DNA of 30,000 nt from Monoplex corrugatus (Eukaryota > Mollusca > Gastropoda > Littorinimorpha > Ranellidae): positions 40,842,532-40,872,531 of the forward strand of contig JAPXFY010000031.1 of assembly GCA_030674185.1 (NCBI GenBank), read 5' to 3'. The notes below the pieces were generated by a model. That model saw only the letters and a program-made list of their open reading frames with translations, ran no database searches and was not told where the DNA came from. Positions 1 to 9,433 of the stretch are shown here, one piece after another. Each line of letters opens with the position of its first letter. Position 1 is the stretch's first letter. A program made the translations under genes and the position numbers.

Positions 1-384
1 TTTATGACTTTCATCACTGTGTGATTGTTCTCTCTGTATAATTATCTCTGTAGGACTATCTCACATAATCATATCAACTTTAGTGTCTCAGATAATTTCT
101 TACATTCTGTGTGATTATCATGATTCTTACAGACACCAATGGTCGCCATGTTGTTTTCGTCTCTAAGAACTTTCAGTGACTATTGTTATGGTCCCTCAGT
201 TTGTTCTGCTGGTTTGTTGACTTATTGGTAAGTTTGTTTGTTTTGTTTTTCTGTTTATTTGTTTTGTGTTGTTTAGTGTTGGTTTGAGTGTTTTGTTGTT
301 GTTGCTCGTCTTGTTTGTCATATTGATTTGATTGTCTTGTTTATTTATTGATTTGTTTTGTTTTGTATGCACATATCAACAACA
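1..384. other. Non-coding flank, no gene seen
   Basis: T/G-rich single-copy-looking DNA with runs of TTTGTTT. No convincing exon, RNA gene or transposon end was found. It leads directly into the 54-bp array. Confidence 0.5.
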
Positions 385-1955
385 GTCTGAAAGATGGGGA
401 GAGATGTGCACGTGATGCTCGCTGTCAGCAGTATTATGGTGTGAAGGGTGGGGAGAGATGTGCACGTGATGCTCGCTGTCAGCAGCATGTGTGTGGGAAG
501 GGTGGGGAGAGATGTGCACATGATGCTCGCTGTCAGCAGCATGTGTGTGTGAAGGGTGGGGAGAGATGTGCACGTGATGCTCGCTGTCAGCAGCATGTGT
601 GTGTGAAGTGTGGGGAGAGATGTGCACGTGATGCTCGCTGTCAGCAGCATTATGGTGTGAAGGGTGGTGAGAGATGTGCACATGATGCTCGCTGTCAGCA
701 GCATTATGGTGTGAAGGGGGGGAGAAGATGTGCTCGTAATGCTCGCTGTCAGCAGCATTATGGTGTGAAGGGTGGGGAGAGATGTGCACATGATGCTCGC
801 TGTCAGCAGCATTATGATGTGAAGGGTGGGGAGAGATGTGCTCTTAATGCTCGCTGTCAGCAGCATTATGATGTGAAGGGTGGGGAGAGATGTGCACATG
901 ATGCTCGCTGTCAGCAGCATTATGATGTGAAGTGTGGGGAGAGATGTGCACGTGATGCTCGCTGTCAGCAGCATTATGATGTGAAGGGTGGGGAGAGATG
1001 TGCTCGTAATGCTCGCTGTCAGCAGCATTATGATGTGAAGGGTGGTGAGAGATGTGCACGTGATGCTCGCTGTCAGCAGCATTATGATGTGAAGGGTGGT
1101 GAGAGATGTGCACATGATGCTCGCTGTCAGCAGCATTATGATGTGAAGGGTGGGGAGAGATGTGCACATGATGCTCGCTGTCAGCAGCATTATGATGTGA
1201 AGGGTGGTGAGAGATGTGCACATGATGCTCGCTGTCAGCAGCATTATGGGGTGAAGGGTGGGGAGAGATGTGCTCTTAATGCTCGCTGTCAGCAGCATTA
1301 TGATGTGAAGGGTGGTGAGAGATGTGCACATGATGCTCGCTGTCAGCAGCATTATGATGTGAAGGGTGGGGAGAGATGTGCTCTTAATGCTCGCTGTCAG
1401 CAGCATTATGATGTGAAGGGTGGGTGAGAGATGTGCACATGATGCTCGCTGTCAGCAGCATTATGATGTGAAGGGTGGTGAGAGATGTGCACATGATGCT
1501 CGCTGTCAGCAGCATTATGGTGTGAAGGGTGGGAGAGATGTGCACATGATGCTCGCTGTCAGCAGCATTATGATGTGAAGGGTGGGGAGAGATGTGCACA
1601 TGATGCTCGCTGTCAGCAGCATTATGTGTGAAGGTGGGGAGAGATGTGCACGTGATGCTCGCTGTCAGCAACATATGTGTGAAGGGTGGGGAGAGATGTG
1701 CACGTGATGCTCGCTGTCAGCAGCATTATGGTGTGAAGGGTGGGAAGAGATGAGCACGTGATGCTCGCTGTCAGCAGCATTATGGTGTGAAGGGTGGGGA
1801 GAGATGTGCACGTGATGCTCGCTGTCAGCAGCATTATGATGTGAAGGATGGGGAGAGATGTGCACATGATGCTCGCTGTCAGCAGCATGTGTGTGTGAAG
1901 GGTGGGGAGAGATGTGCACGAGATGCCTGCTGTCAGAGCATGTGTGTGTGCGTGC
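385..1955 (+). repeat. 54-bp minisatellite, about 29 copies
   Basis: Tandem units of 54 bp, each containing GAGAGATGTGCACRTGATGC and then GCTCGCTGTCAGCAGCAT. Because 54 is a multiple of three and the unit lacks stops, the plus strand stays open over about 19 units (18-residue period GGERCAHDARCQQHYDVK). Two antisense frames are open over long stretches too, and an indel near 1422 ends the plus frame. Variants alternate at fixed places: CACGTG/CACATG/CTCTTA and TATGATG/TATGGTG/GTGTGTG. No start context, splice signal or domain argues for translation. I read it as non-coding satellite DNA, though a secreted Cys/His-rich repeat protein cannot be excluded. Confidence 0.92.
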
Positions 1956-2119
1956 TTATGCTTGTGTGTAATTAAAAGAATAAGAAAAACCTGTAACCTA
2001 TTCCAGTCCACCTTCATGCTGTCGATTTTCGAAATGCTTAAATTGTGACATTGTAATTGGTATGTTAATTGATAGGGATGAAGAAACAAAGAGAGAGGGA
2101 GAGGGCAGGGACAGGGATA

Positions 2120-2552
2120 AGAGACCCAAACTTTTGTACAATGTATATCATACTGTTTTTCAGTTTCTAGACATACTTCTGTACATCATACTGTTTTTCA
2201 CTTTCTAGACATACTTCTGTACAATGTATATCATACAGTTAACAGTCTCTAGACGAACTTCAGTACATCACACTGTTTTCCAGTTTTTAGACAAACTTCA
2301 GTACGATGTATATTATACTATTTTCAAATTTCTAAAATACTGTACAACATATATTATACAGTTTTCCAGTTTCTAAACAAACTTCAGTACGATATATATT
2401 AGATTATTTTCCAGTTTCTAGAAGACTGTACAACGTATATTATACAGTTTTCCAGTTTCTAGACAAACTTCAGTAAGATGTACATTAGACTATTTTCCAG
2501 TTTCTAGAATACTGTACAACGTATATTACACATTTTTCTAGTTTCTAGGCAT
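2120..2552. repeat. Degenerate half of the 42-bp minisatellite
   Basis: About ten decayed units with the core CAGTTTCTAGACAWACTTCAG, spaced about 40-45 bp apart. They are related to the homogeneous array after 2756 but far more diverged. The half ends exactly at a direct repeat, ACTTCAGT, that flanks an inserted retrotransposon tail. Confidence 0.85.
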
Positions 2553-2560
2553 ACTTCAGT

Positions 2561-2748
2561 CCCCATCACCCATCAGCATCATGGAGTTTGATGGTAGCTC
2601 CTGTCACAACAACTCTCCTCCACTGACTCCAGCCTTGACGTTTCTGTGCCATTTCGTAGACCTTCAACCCACTAATGTTGGTGATATTGTTCATAAATAA
2701 AGGGGTGATATGCCAGGATTTCTTTTGGCCTCAACTTTGCCTTGTAAA
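2561..2748 (-). pseudogene. 5'-truncated RTE-like retrotransposon tail inserted in an array
   Basis: On the minus strand, fragments in two frames read LQGKVEAKRNPG and then NNITNISGL followed by EMAQKRQGWSQWRRVVV. This matches the C-terminal tail of RTE-type non-LTR polyproteins (LQGKVEARRxxGRP, then NNITxxxGL, then an arginine/tryptophan motif), which is also seen on the plus strand at 14965-15515. At least one frameshift separates the two parts. The 188-bp piece is flanked by direct 8-bp repeats ACTTCAGT (2553-2560 and 2749-2756), which is what a target-site duplication would look like. The family assignment rests on remembered motif patterns. Confidence 0.6.
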
Positions 2749-3375
2749 ACTTCAGTGCAATGTACATTATTCTATTTTCCAGTACAGTTTCTATTCATAC
2801 TATACAATGTAGGTCTACATTATACTGTTATTCAGTTTCTAGACATACCATACAATGCACTCTATACTGTTTTCCAGTTTCTATACATACTGTACAATGT
2901 ACATTATACTGTTTTCCAGTTTCTAGACATACTGTACAATGTACATTATTCTGTTATTCAGTTTCTAGACATACTGTACAATGTACATTATTCTGTTATT
3001 CAGTTTCTAGACATACTGTACAATGTACATTATTCTGTTATTCAGTTTCTAGACATACTGTACAATGTTCATTACACTGTTTTCCATTTTCTAGACATAC
3101 TGTACAATGTTCATTATACTGTTTTCCAGTTTCTAGACATACTGTACAATGTACATTATACTGTTTTCCATTTTCTAGACATACTGTACAATGTATATTA
3201 TACTGTTTTCCATTTTCTAGACATACTGTACAATGTACATTATACTGTTTTCCAGTTTCTAGACATACTGTACAATGTACATTATACTGTTTTCCAGTTT
3301 CTATACATATTGTACAATGAACACTATACCGTTTTCAAGTTTCTATGTACATACTGTACAGTGTACCGTTTTCCA
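2749..3375 (+). repeat. 42-bp minisatellite, homogeneous half, about 15 copies
   Basis: Near-identical 42-bp units containing TTTCTAGACATACTGTACAA and then TGTACATTATAC. The length is 14 codons, so plus-strand frames remain open (period FLDILYNVHYTVFQ), but nothing else suggests a gene. Units are most alike at 2880-3300 and decay at the edges, as expected from unequal exchange. Confidence 0.93.
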
Positions 3376-3416
3376 TTTTCTGAATAAACAAGTGTTCTAA
3401 GTCAAAACAACAGTAA

Positions 3417-3417
3417 T

Positions 3418-3501
<84 letters not shown>

Positions 3502-3516
3502 TACACACACACACAC

Positions 3517-3593
<77 letters not shown>

Positions 3594-3609
3594 CACACAC
3601 ACACACACA

Positions 3610-3652
<43 letters not shown>

Positions 3653-3672
3653 AGACACACACACACACACAC
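3417..3672. repeat. (CA)n microsatellite
   Basis: About 250 bp of CA dinucleotides with scattered ATA and CTA interruptions. All open frames here are artefacts of the repeat. Confidence 0.98.
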
Positions 3673-3762
3673 TTACAAACAAATGACTAAGACTCTCTTT
3701 GAATTATTCACTGTATATTATGCTTCCAGATATAAAAAGTGTCATGAGAAAACCGTAAAAAT

Positions 3763-4035
3763 TTGGGTGAATAGTATGATAACATACAGTGATATTATAA
3801 CAAATCAACAAAAACAGTAACAATATAGGAGAATATTGTGATAACATACAGTGATATTATAACAAATCAACAAAAACAGTAACAATATGGGAGAATATTG
3901 TGATAACATACAATGATATTATAACAAATCAACTAAAAACAGTAACAATATGGTAGAATAGTATGATAACATACAGTGATATTATAACAAAATCAACAAA
4001 AACAGTGACAATTTTTGAGAATAGCATGATAACAT
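3763..4035 (+). repeat. 62-bp tandem repeat, left part, 4-5 copies
   Basis: Units of 62-63 bp begin GATAACATACAGTGATATTA at 3778, 3840, 3902 and 3965. A fifth starts at 4028 and breaks off after GATAACAT. The array resumes at 5174, so it was split by an insertion. Confidence 0.9.
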
Positions 4036-4080
4036 CATGGGTGGGAGCAAATTTTTTTTGCTATACTGAAAAAGTGAAGC

Positions 4081-4164
4081 CATGGGTCCAGGGGCCGGCG
4101 GAGGCCCCTGGTGGGGTGCAGGGGCAACGCCCCGCTAGGGGGTCTGGGGGGCAACGCCCCCCAT
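4081..4164. repeat. Cluster of three GC-rich hairpins
   Basis: Within 85 bp lie GGGGCC-GGCGGA-GGCCCC, GGGGC-AAC-GCCCC and GGGGGGC-AAC-GCCCCCC. The last is a 7-bp perfect stem with a 3-nt loop. The surrounding sequence is AT-rich, so the block stands out sharply. Confidence 0.75.
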
Positions 4165-4827
4165 ATGCTGAAGAAAAATTAATATGCCCGGTCGCTTCAG
4201 AGCCTTCTCGTTGCATCTTAAAACACTTATTTTCAAAAAGCTTGAATATGGCAAATTGTCTCTGTGATAATTGTACAATCACAATGATCTGGTCATGTTA
4301 AGTAAAAAGGGGGAACACATCTCATGATCACTCATAGAACCAAAGGAAAATAGAAAGCTGTGTAAAGAATAAATTATAAAACAAAAACAAAACAAAAATC
4401 TCACCTGTGTAATCACTAACTGTTGTCAAATTTCAATCAGTTTACTGTGTGCAAGTTCATTTCAATACTGGGGTGAAGTCTGAGATTGGTACAGTTCTGT
4501 AGAAACTAATGGACTTGAGGTTGGGTTGGAAATCTTGATTAAAATCAATATATAACAGCAGTGGAACAGGTACTATCAATCATGTCTGTCTACAGTAAGA
4601 CATCTTAAATAAAATGTCAATGGATGTAGCAAGTCTATCAACAAGGTCAGCAAGTTTATGGCCAGCAAGGCTATCAATATATAACCTGCGAACCATGAAA
4701 TGATATGTTGGTAATGATCCATCTCCTGGCAAATATCCTTCTTGTTTTGGGTTGTAGTAATTTGTCCTTATTTCCCAGTTGTTATGCAGCAAGACTGGAG
4801 GTGGAAATTTGTTAGAGATTGTGTTCC

Positions 4828-4890
4828 TTAGTTTCTTGTTTTCTTTGCAAAGAAGCTTCTGATGTCTGACGGAGCAGCTTTTCTTTTCAT
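4828..4890 (-). pseudogene. Short frame starting MKRKAAPSDIRSFFAKK
   Basis: A minus-strand ATG at 4890 opens a 20-residue peptide with a basic, FF-containing motif (MKRKAAPSDIRSFFAKK) that ends in TAA at 4828. Basic stretches with SFF are common at the N-termini of hAT-like transposase proteins and also resemble PCNA-interaction boxes. The frame is open further upstream but low-complexity there. It lies inside the 1.14-kb element, so a transposase remnant is the likelier reading. It could equally be chance. Confidence 0.25.
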
Positions 4891-5173
4891 CTGCTGACTC
4901 TGTTCTTGGGGTTGGAGGCAAATCACAAAATGGTTGGGCTGCCACACTTGTTCTGAAATGTCCCTTCCCAAGATATGAGTCCACATGATGGTTGGGAGTG
5001 CAGAACTAGGTGTTGAGGGATTTCTTGCACCAATCCTCCGCTGCAAATGACTGCATGCTCTGGATCGGAGTTTTGGAGAATAACCAACCAACCAACCAAC
5101 AAAAACAAAAAAAACAAAAAAAAAAAAAGCTATACGGAATTCCGTATATATACGGAAGGTCTCCCACTCATGC

Positions 5174-5222
5174 AACATACAGTGATATGATAACAAATCA
5201 AACCAATATTGGGAGAACAAAA
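5174..5222 (+). repeat. 62-bp tandem repeat, right remnant
   Basis: AACATACAGTGATATGATAA followed by CAAATCAA continues the array interrupted at 4035. Only one partial unit is recognisable before the array ends. Confidence 0.8.
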
Positions 5223-5535
5223 TAAAACACTGATATTATGGTAAATGCTTAAAACCCACACATGATTAATTAAACTGACCTTTTCAAGACAAAGCAGATA
5301 AAGAGATACATTTCACTGCAATACAATTACAGTTGTTTTTGCACAGTTATCGCCCTTGTGTCAGAGGTCAGTTGAATACAAATGAACATCCAGGTGACTT
5401 GACTCAGGGAATGGTGGTTGAAAACTTCAGTTCGGCTTGCTCTAGGATGTAGATTGGTGTTTTATAATATTGTAACTTTCTTGATATGTAGAAGAACCTA
5501 ACAGTTAGGTACCTGACATCACAGTTTTAGTTATG
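5223..5535. other. Non-coding spacer, nothing recognised
   Basis: AT-rich DNA with no convincing frame, repeat or RNA. Confidence 0.5.
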
Positions 5536-5943
5536 TTATTGTTGTTTAAAGCCCAGCTAACTGCGTAGAGCCACATCGGGGCTATAACCGCTTCAAAACA
5601 TACCAAACTTCAACAGGAAAAAAAAAGAAAAGAAAATTAAGTACACATGTCAATGCATTCGTACACATATTCTAAGGACATGCCCTTGGCATTGACCACT
5701 CGGTCCAATTTATCACACACTGAATTTAAAAAAAACCACTTGAATACAAATTTAAGTATATGTAAGGATACCAAAACATATATGAAAACGGGCCAAAATT
5801 ACCTAAAATTGCTTCCGAATATCTCACCTCTCTAGAGACAAAAACGCACATAATAATGTACCCAATTACCAATCCTAAGAAAAAGTATGTACGACTTTAT
5901 CAAACACATACATGTTAATGGACAAGCAAGGCAGAAAATGACA
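5536..5943. repeat. Interspersed repeat A, copy 1 (truncated)
   Basis: Starts TTATTGTTGTTTAAAGCCCA and runs through a GAGCCAC..GGGCTATAACC block, GGCATTGACCACTC, and ACTTTATCAAACACATACA. Copies 2 (8395) and 3 (20879) are collinear and in the same orientation. Copy 1 stops at GGCAGAAAATGACA, where the 50-bp minisatellite begins. It has no coding capacity. It looks like a SINE-sized or other non-autonomous element, type unknown. Confidence 0.8.
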
Positions 5944-7997
5944 TGAATTTGTCGGTAAGAAGGATGTCATTTAGAAATAAGGGCTATCAGGGCAGAATTT
6001 GTCGGTCAGAAAGTTGTCATTTACATAGAAGGACTATCCTGGTGGAATTTGTCGGTCAGAAGATGGAAGTGGTATCGGGGAAGAATTTGTTAGCCAGAAG
6101 GATGCTGTTTAGATAGGAGGGCTGTTTGAGAGGAATTTGTCGGCAGGAAGGATGTCATCTAGGTGGCAAGGCTATCAGGTGGAATATGCCGGTCAGGAGA
6201 ATGTCATTTAGATAGAAGGACTATGGCAGAATTTTTCAGTCAGAAGGATATCGTTCAGATAGAAGGGCTGCTGACAGGAATCTGTCACACGGAAGGATGT
6301 TGCTTTGATAAAAGGGGCTGTTTAGGCAGGATTTGTCAGCCAGAAGGATACGATACCATTTAAATAAAAGGGCTATCATGGCGGAAGCTGTTGGTCAGAA
6401 GGATTCATTTAGATAGAAGGGCTATCAAGACGGAATTTGTCGGTCAGAAGGATGTTGTTTACATAGAAGGCCTATCAGGGCAGAACTTATCAGTCAAAAG
6501 GATGTCATTTAGATAGAAGGGCTATCCTGGTGGAAGTTGTTGGCCAGAAGGATGTCGTTTAGGTAGCTGGGTTATCAGGGAGGAATTTGTCAGTCAGAAG
6601 GATGTCATTTAAATAAAAGGCTATCCTGATGGAAGCTGTTGGTCAGAAGAATGTCATTTAATAAAGGGCTATCCTGATGGAAGCTGTTGGTCAGAAGGAT
6701 GTCATTTAGATAGAAGGGTAAGCCTGGTGGAAGCTGTTGGTCAGAGGATGTCATTTAGATAGAAGGGTAAGCCTGATGGAAGCTGTTGGTCAGAAGGATG
6801 TCATTTAGATAGAAGGGTAAGCCTGGTGGAAGCTGTTGGTCAGAAGGATGTCATTTAGATAGAAGGGTAAGCCTGGTGGAAGCTGTTGTCAGAGGGATGT
6901 CATTTAGATAGAAGGGTAAGCCTGATGGAAGCTGTTGATCAGAAGGATGTCATTTAGATAGAAGGGTAAGCCTGGTGGAAGCTGTTGATCAGAGGGGATG
7001 TCATTTAGATAGAAGGGCTATCCTGATGGAAAGCTGTTGGTCAGAAGAATGTCATTTAAATAAAAGGGCTATCCTGATGGAAGCTGTTGGTCAGAAGATG
7101 TCATTTAAATAAAAGGGCTATCCTGATGGAAGCTGTGTCAGAAGGATGTCATTTAGATAGAAGGGTAAGCCTGGTGGAAGCTGTTGGTCAGAAGGATGTC
7201 ATTTAGATAGAAGGACTGTCTGAGAGGAACCTGTCAGTCAGAAGGATGTCATTTAGATAGAAGGACTGTCTGAGAGGAACCTGTCAGTCAGAAGGATGTC
7301 ATTTAGATAGAAGGGCTGTCCTGATGAAAGCTGTTGGTCAGAAGGATTTCGTTTAGATAAAAGGGCTACAGGATAGTTGTCGCCAAAGATGCTGTTAGGT
7401 ACAGGGCTGTCAGGCAGAATTTGTGCCAGAAGGATGTCATTTAGATAGAAGGACTGTCTGAGAGGAACATGTCAGCCAGAAGGATGTCATTTAGATAGAA
7501 GGGTGTCTGAGAGGAACCTGTCAGTCAGAAGGATGTCATTTAGATAGAAGGACTGTCTGAGAGGAACCTGTCAGTCAGAAGGATGTCATTTAGATAGAAG
7601 GACTGTCTGAGAGGAACCTGTCAGTCAGAAGGATGTTGTTTTGATAGTAGGACTACCCTGGCGGAATTTGTCAGCCAGAAGGATGTTATTTAGATAGAAG
7701 GGCTATCCTTGGGGAATTTGTCGATGAAAAGGATATCGATTAGACAGGACTATATTGGCAGAAGTTGTTGGCCAGAAGAATGTCATTTAGATAGAAGGGC
7801 TATCACTATAGTATCAGGGCGGAAACTGTTGGATAGAAGGATGTCATTTAGATAGAAGGGCTACCCTGGTGGAAATTATCAGCCAGAAGGATTTCGTTTA
7901 GATTAATTGGGCTATCAGGATAGAAGTTGTCGGCCAGAAGATGCTGTTTAGGTAGCAGGGCTGTCCAGGCAGAATTTGTTGGCCAGAAGGAATTTTG
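5944..7997 (-). repeat. 50-bp minisatellite, about 41 copies, related to the host terminal exon
   Basis: Units of about 50 bp on the plus strand contain GTCAGAAGGATGTCATTTAG, then ATAGAAGGG and a segment ending GGAAGCTGTTG. Read on the minus strand, a unit gives DILLTNSFHQDSPSI and then a TAA stop. The last exon of the adjacent host gene ends VDILLADFFRPESPTI-stop at 7998, so the array and the final 16 codons plus stop are homologous. Units are homogeneous at 6650-7330 and more degenerate at both edges. The host transcript would carry this array in its 3' UTR or downstream flank. Confidence 0.88.
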
Positions 7998-8096
7998 TTA
8001 GATAGTGGGGCTTTCTGGGCGGAAGAAATCAGCCAGAAGGATGTCCACGTTTTTTTTCTCCAGCTGAACTTCATAGTTCTTGCCGTCCTTGAGTTT
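7998..8096 (-). CDS. Unidentified host gene, terminal coding exon
   Basis: On the minus strand an intron ends TTTGTGTCTCAG at 8097, and the exon encodes 32 residues, KLKDGKNYEVQLEKKNVDIL and then LADFFRPESPTI, with TAA at 7998-8000. The phase (0) fits the end of the exon at 9326. The composition is charged and non-repetitive, unlike the surroundings, which supports coding. I do not recognise the protein and give no function. The last half of the exon is homologous to the 50-bp units that follow it: either the array grew out of the exon, or the gene adopted an array unit as its C-terminus. Confidence 0.6.
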   Translation of the reverse strand, partial: KLKDGKNYEVQLEKKNVDILLADFFRPESPTI

Positions 8097-8394
8097 CTGA
8101 GACACAAATAAAAAGGCAAATAAAGTGAACTAGGAGTTCCTATTAATATAATAATAATTCCAATTTTGTACATTATAGTCTATGTCCATGTTTGTTGCAC
8201 TATACACAATGATAGATCAGTACCACATTTTACATAATGATAAATAATAAAAATAAACTTTATGCGAAAATAAAAATAAAAAAAGCAAAGAAATACACAG
8301 AGTGGGTGGAAAGTGTTACCAGGTCACATATATTAATGTAGTATAAACACAGTTCATCATGAATATTAACAAAACATAACTGGAAAAGTTATTG

Positions 8395-8897
8395 TTATTG
8401 TTGTTTAAAGTCCAGCGAACTGCGTAGAGCCATATCAGGGCTATAACCAGTTCAAAACATACACAATACTTCAACAGGAAAAAAAGGAAATAAAATTAAG
8501 TACACAGATCAATTCATTCATGCACATAATCTAAGGAGATGCCCCTGGCATTGACCATTCCGTCCAATTTATCGCACATGGGATTTAAAAACATACCTGC
8601 ATACAAATTTAAACATAACTAAGGACACTAGAACATATACAAAAACAGGTCTAAATTACCTAAAATTGCATCCGCATTTCTCATATCCCTCGATCCAAAA
8701 ACGCATTTAACACATATGCCAGTTATCAATTCTATGAAAAAGTACGTAAGACTTTATAGAACACATACAGATGAATGGACCAGCAAGGCAGAAAATGATA
8801 ACAAGAAATGACAGAAAGCAAAGGGGGAAGAAAGAAACAAGGAGAGTGACAGAACAGAGGAAATTTCTACCACATGATTTCCAGAAGGTGGGGATAC
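8395..8897. repeat. Interspersed repeat A, copy 2
   Basis: Starts TTATTGTTGTTTAAAGTCCA and ends near CCAGAAGGTGGGGATAC. It is collinear with copy 3 over about 500 bp and extends about 100 bp beyond the truncated copy 1. It lies in the last intron of the host gene. Copies 2 and 3 share a minus-strand frame (IPTFWK..CLAGPF), probably simply inherited with the repeat. Confidence 0.85.
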
Positions 8898-9037
8898 TAT
8901 TTATACTGAAAGAGCCCCCGGCATCCCCATGGAAGGAACTGGAAAAGGTAAAGGTAATTGTACCACAGGTCCACAAAGAATAGATAGAAGGTAAAGAAAT
9001 GCAGAAATCAGCTGATAAATGCAAGACTTTCATACAC

Positions 9038-9261
9038 ACACACACACGGAAATATACGCATGTATACACGTGCATATGCACATTTATGCATGCATGATGT
9101 GCATAACACACACACTCACTCACACACACACTCTCTCTCACTCACACACACACACACACACACATGGACGTATACACAGACCAGCTGAGAGAGAGACAGC
9201 AAGAGAGACAGACAGAGAGATAGACAGATGGAAAGAGAGAGATAGAGAGACAGAGACAAAC

Positions 9262-9302
<41 letters not shown>

Positions 9303-9320
9303 GACAGAGAGAGACAGAGA
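9038..9320. repeat. CA/CT and (GA)n simple repeats beside a splice donor
   Basis: CA runs with CT interruptions (9038-9165) are followed by GAGA/CAGA tracts (9186-9320). On the host-gene strand the tract is pyrimidine-rich (TCTC) and starts a few bases after the 5' splice site of the 9326-9431 exon. Confidence 0.9.
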
Positions 9321-9325
9321 ATCAC

Positions 9326-9431
9326 CTGGTTTTTACAAACGAGGTTCTCTTTCGGTCCTGGGATGTTTCTAGTTTTGCGCAGAACGATGATTTTGCCATC
9401 TCTGCTCACCTCAAACCTGATGTAGAAACCT
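9326..9431 (-). CDS. Unidentified host gene, internal exon
   Basis: The minus-strand acceptor GTGTCTTTTCCAG precedes the exon at 9431, and the donor CAG-GTGATT follows 9326. The exon has 106 nt: one base completes a codon begun in the exon ending at 14751, then 35 codons, GFYIRFEVSRDGKIIVLRK and then TRNIPGPKENLVCKNQ. Both junction phases fit the neighbouring exons, the strongest evidence that all three belong to one gene. The sequence suggests a soluble beta-rich segment, but I recognise no family. It is separated by a 5.3-kb repeat-filled intron from the previous exon and 1.2 kb from the next. Confidence 0.65.
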
Positions 9432-9433
9432 CT

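Larger units (their letters stand above)
4036..5173. mobile_element. 1.14-kb element with short inverted ends splitting the 62-bp array
   Basis: The left end reads CATGGGTGGGAG and the right end, reverse-complemented, reads CATGAGTGGGAG (11 of 12 identical). The flanks share AACAT (4031-4035 and 5174-5178), a candidate 5-bp target duplication, and removing the insert rejoins a 62-bp unit in phase. Inside are GC-rich hairpins near the left end, a short minus-strand frame resembling the N-terminus of some DNA-transposon proteins, an A-rich tract at 5098-5128 and a 16-bp palindrome near the right end. No intact transposase is present, so the copy is non-autonomous or decayed. The class is not assigned; one extra C at 5173 leaves the right end uncertain by a base. 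Confidence 0.65.

Noticed and set aside
345..1427. 353- and 359-residue frames on opposite strands
   Set aside because: Both arise from a 54-bp stop-free unit; overlapping long frames on both strands argue against either being a gene.
385..1955. CRISPR-like appearance of the 54-bp array (constant GCTCGCTGTCAGCAG with variable neighbours)
   Set aside because: The variable parts are related to each other and only a few bases change. The DNA is eukaryotic, so this is an ordinary minisatellite.
3335..3820. Cys/Val and His/Thr-rich frames over CA/TG tracts here and at 15548-16173 and 22050-22370
   Set aside because: Translations of dinucleotide repeats.
8707..9141. Shared hydrophobic minus-strand frame in repeat A copies 2 and 3 (IPTFWK..FCLAGPF)
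   Set aside because: The two copies are homologous DNA, so a shared frame is expected. Other parts of the frame do not match, and copy 1 lacks it.
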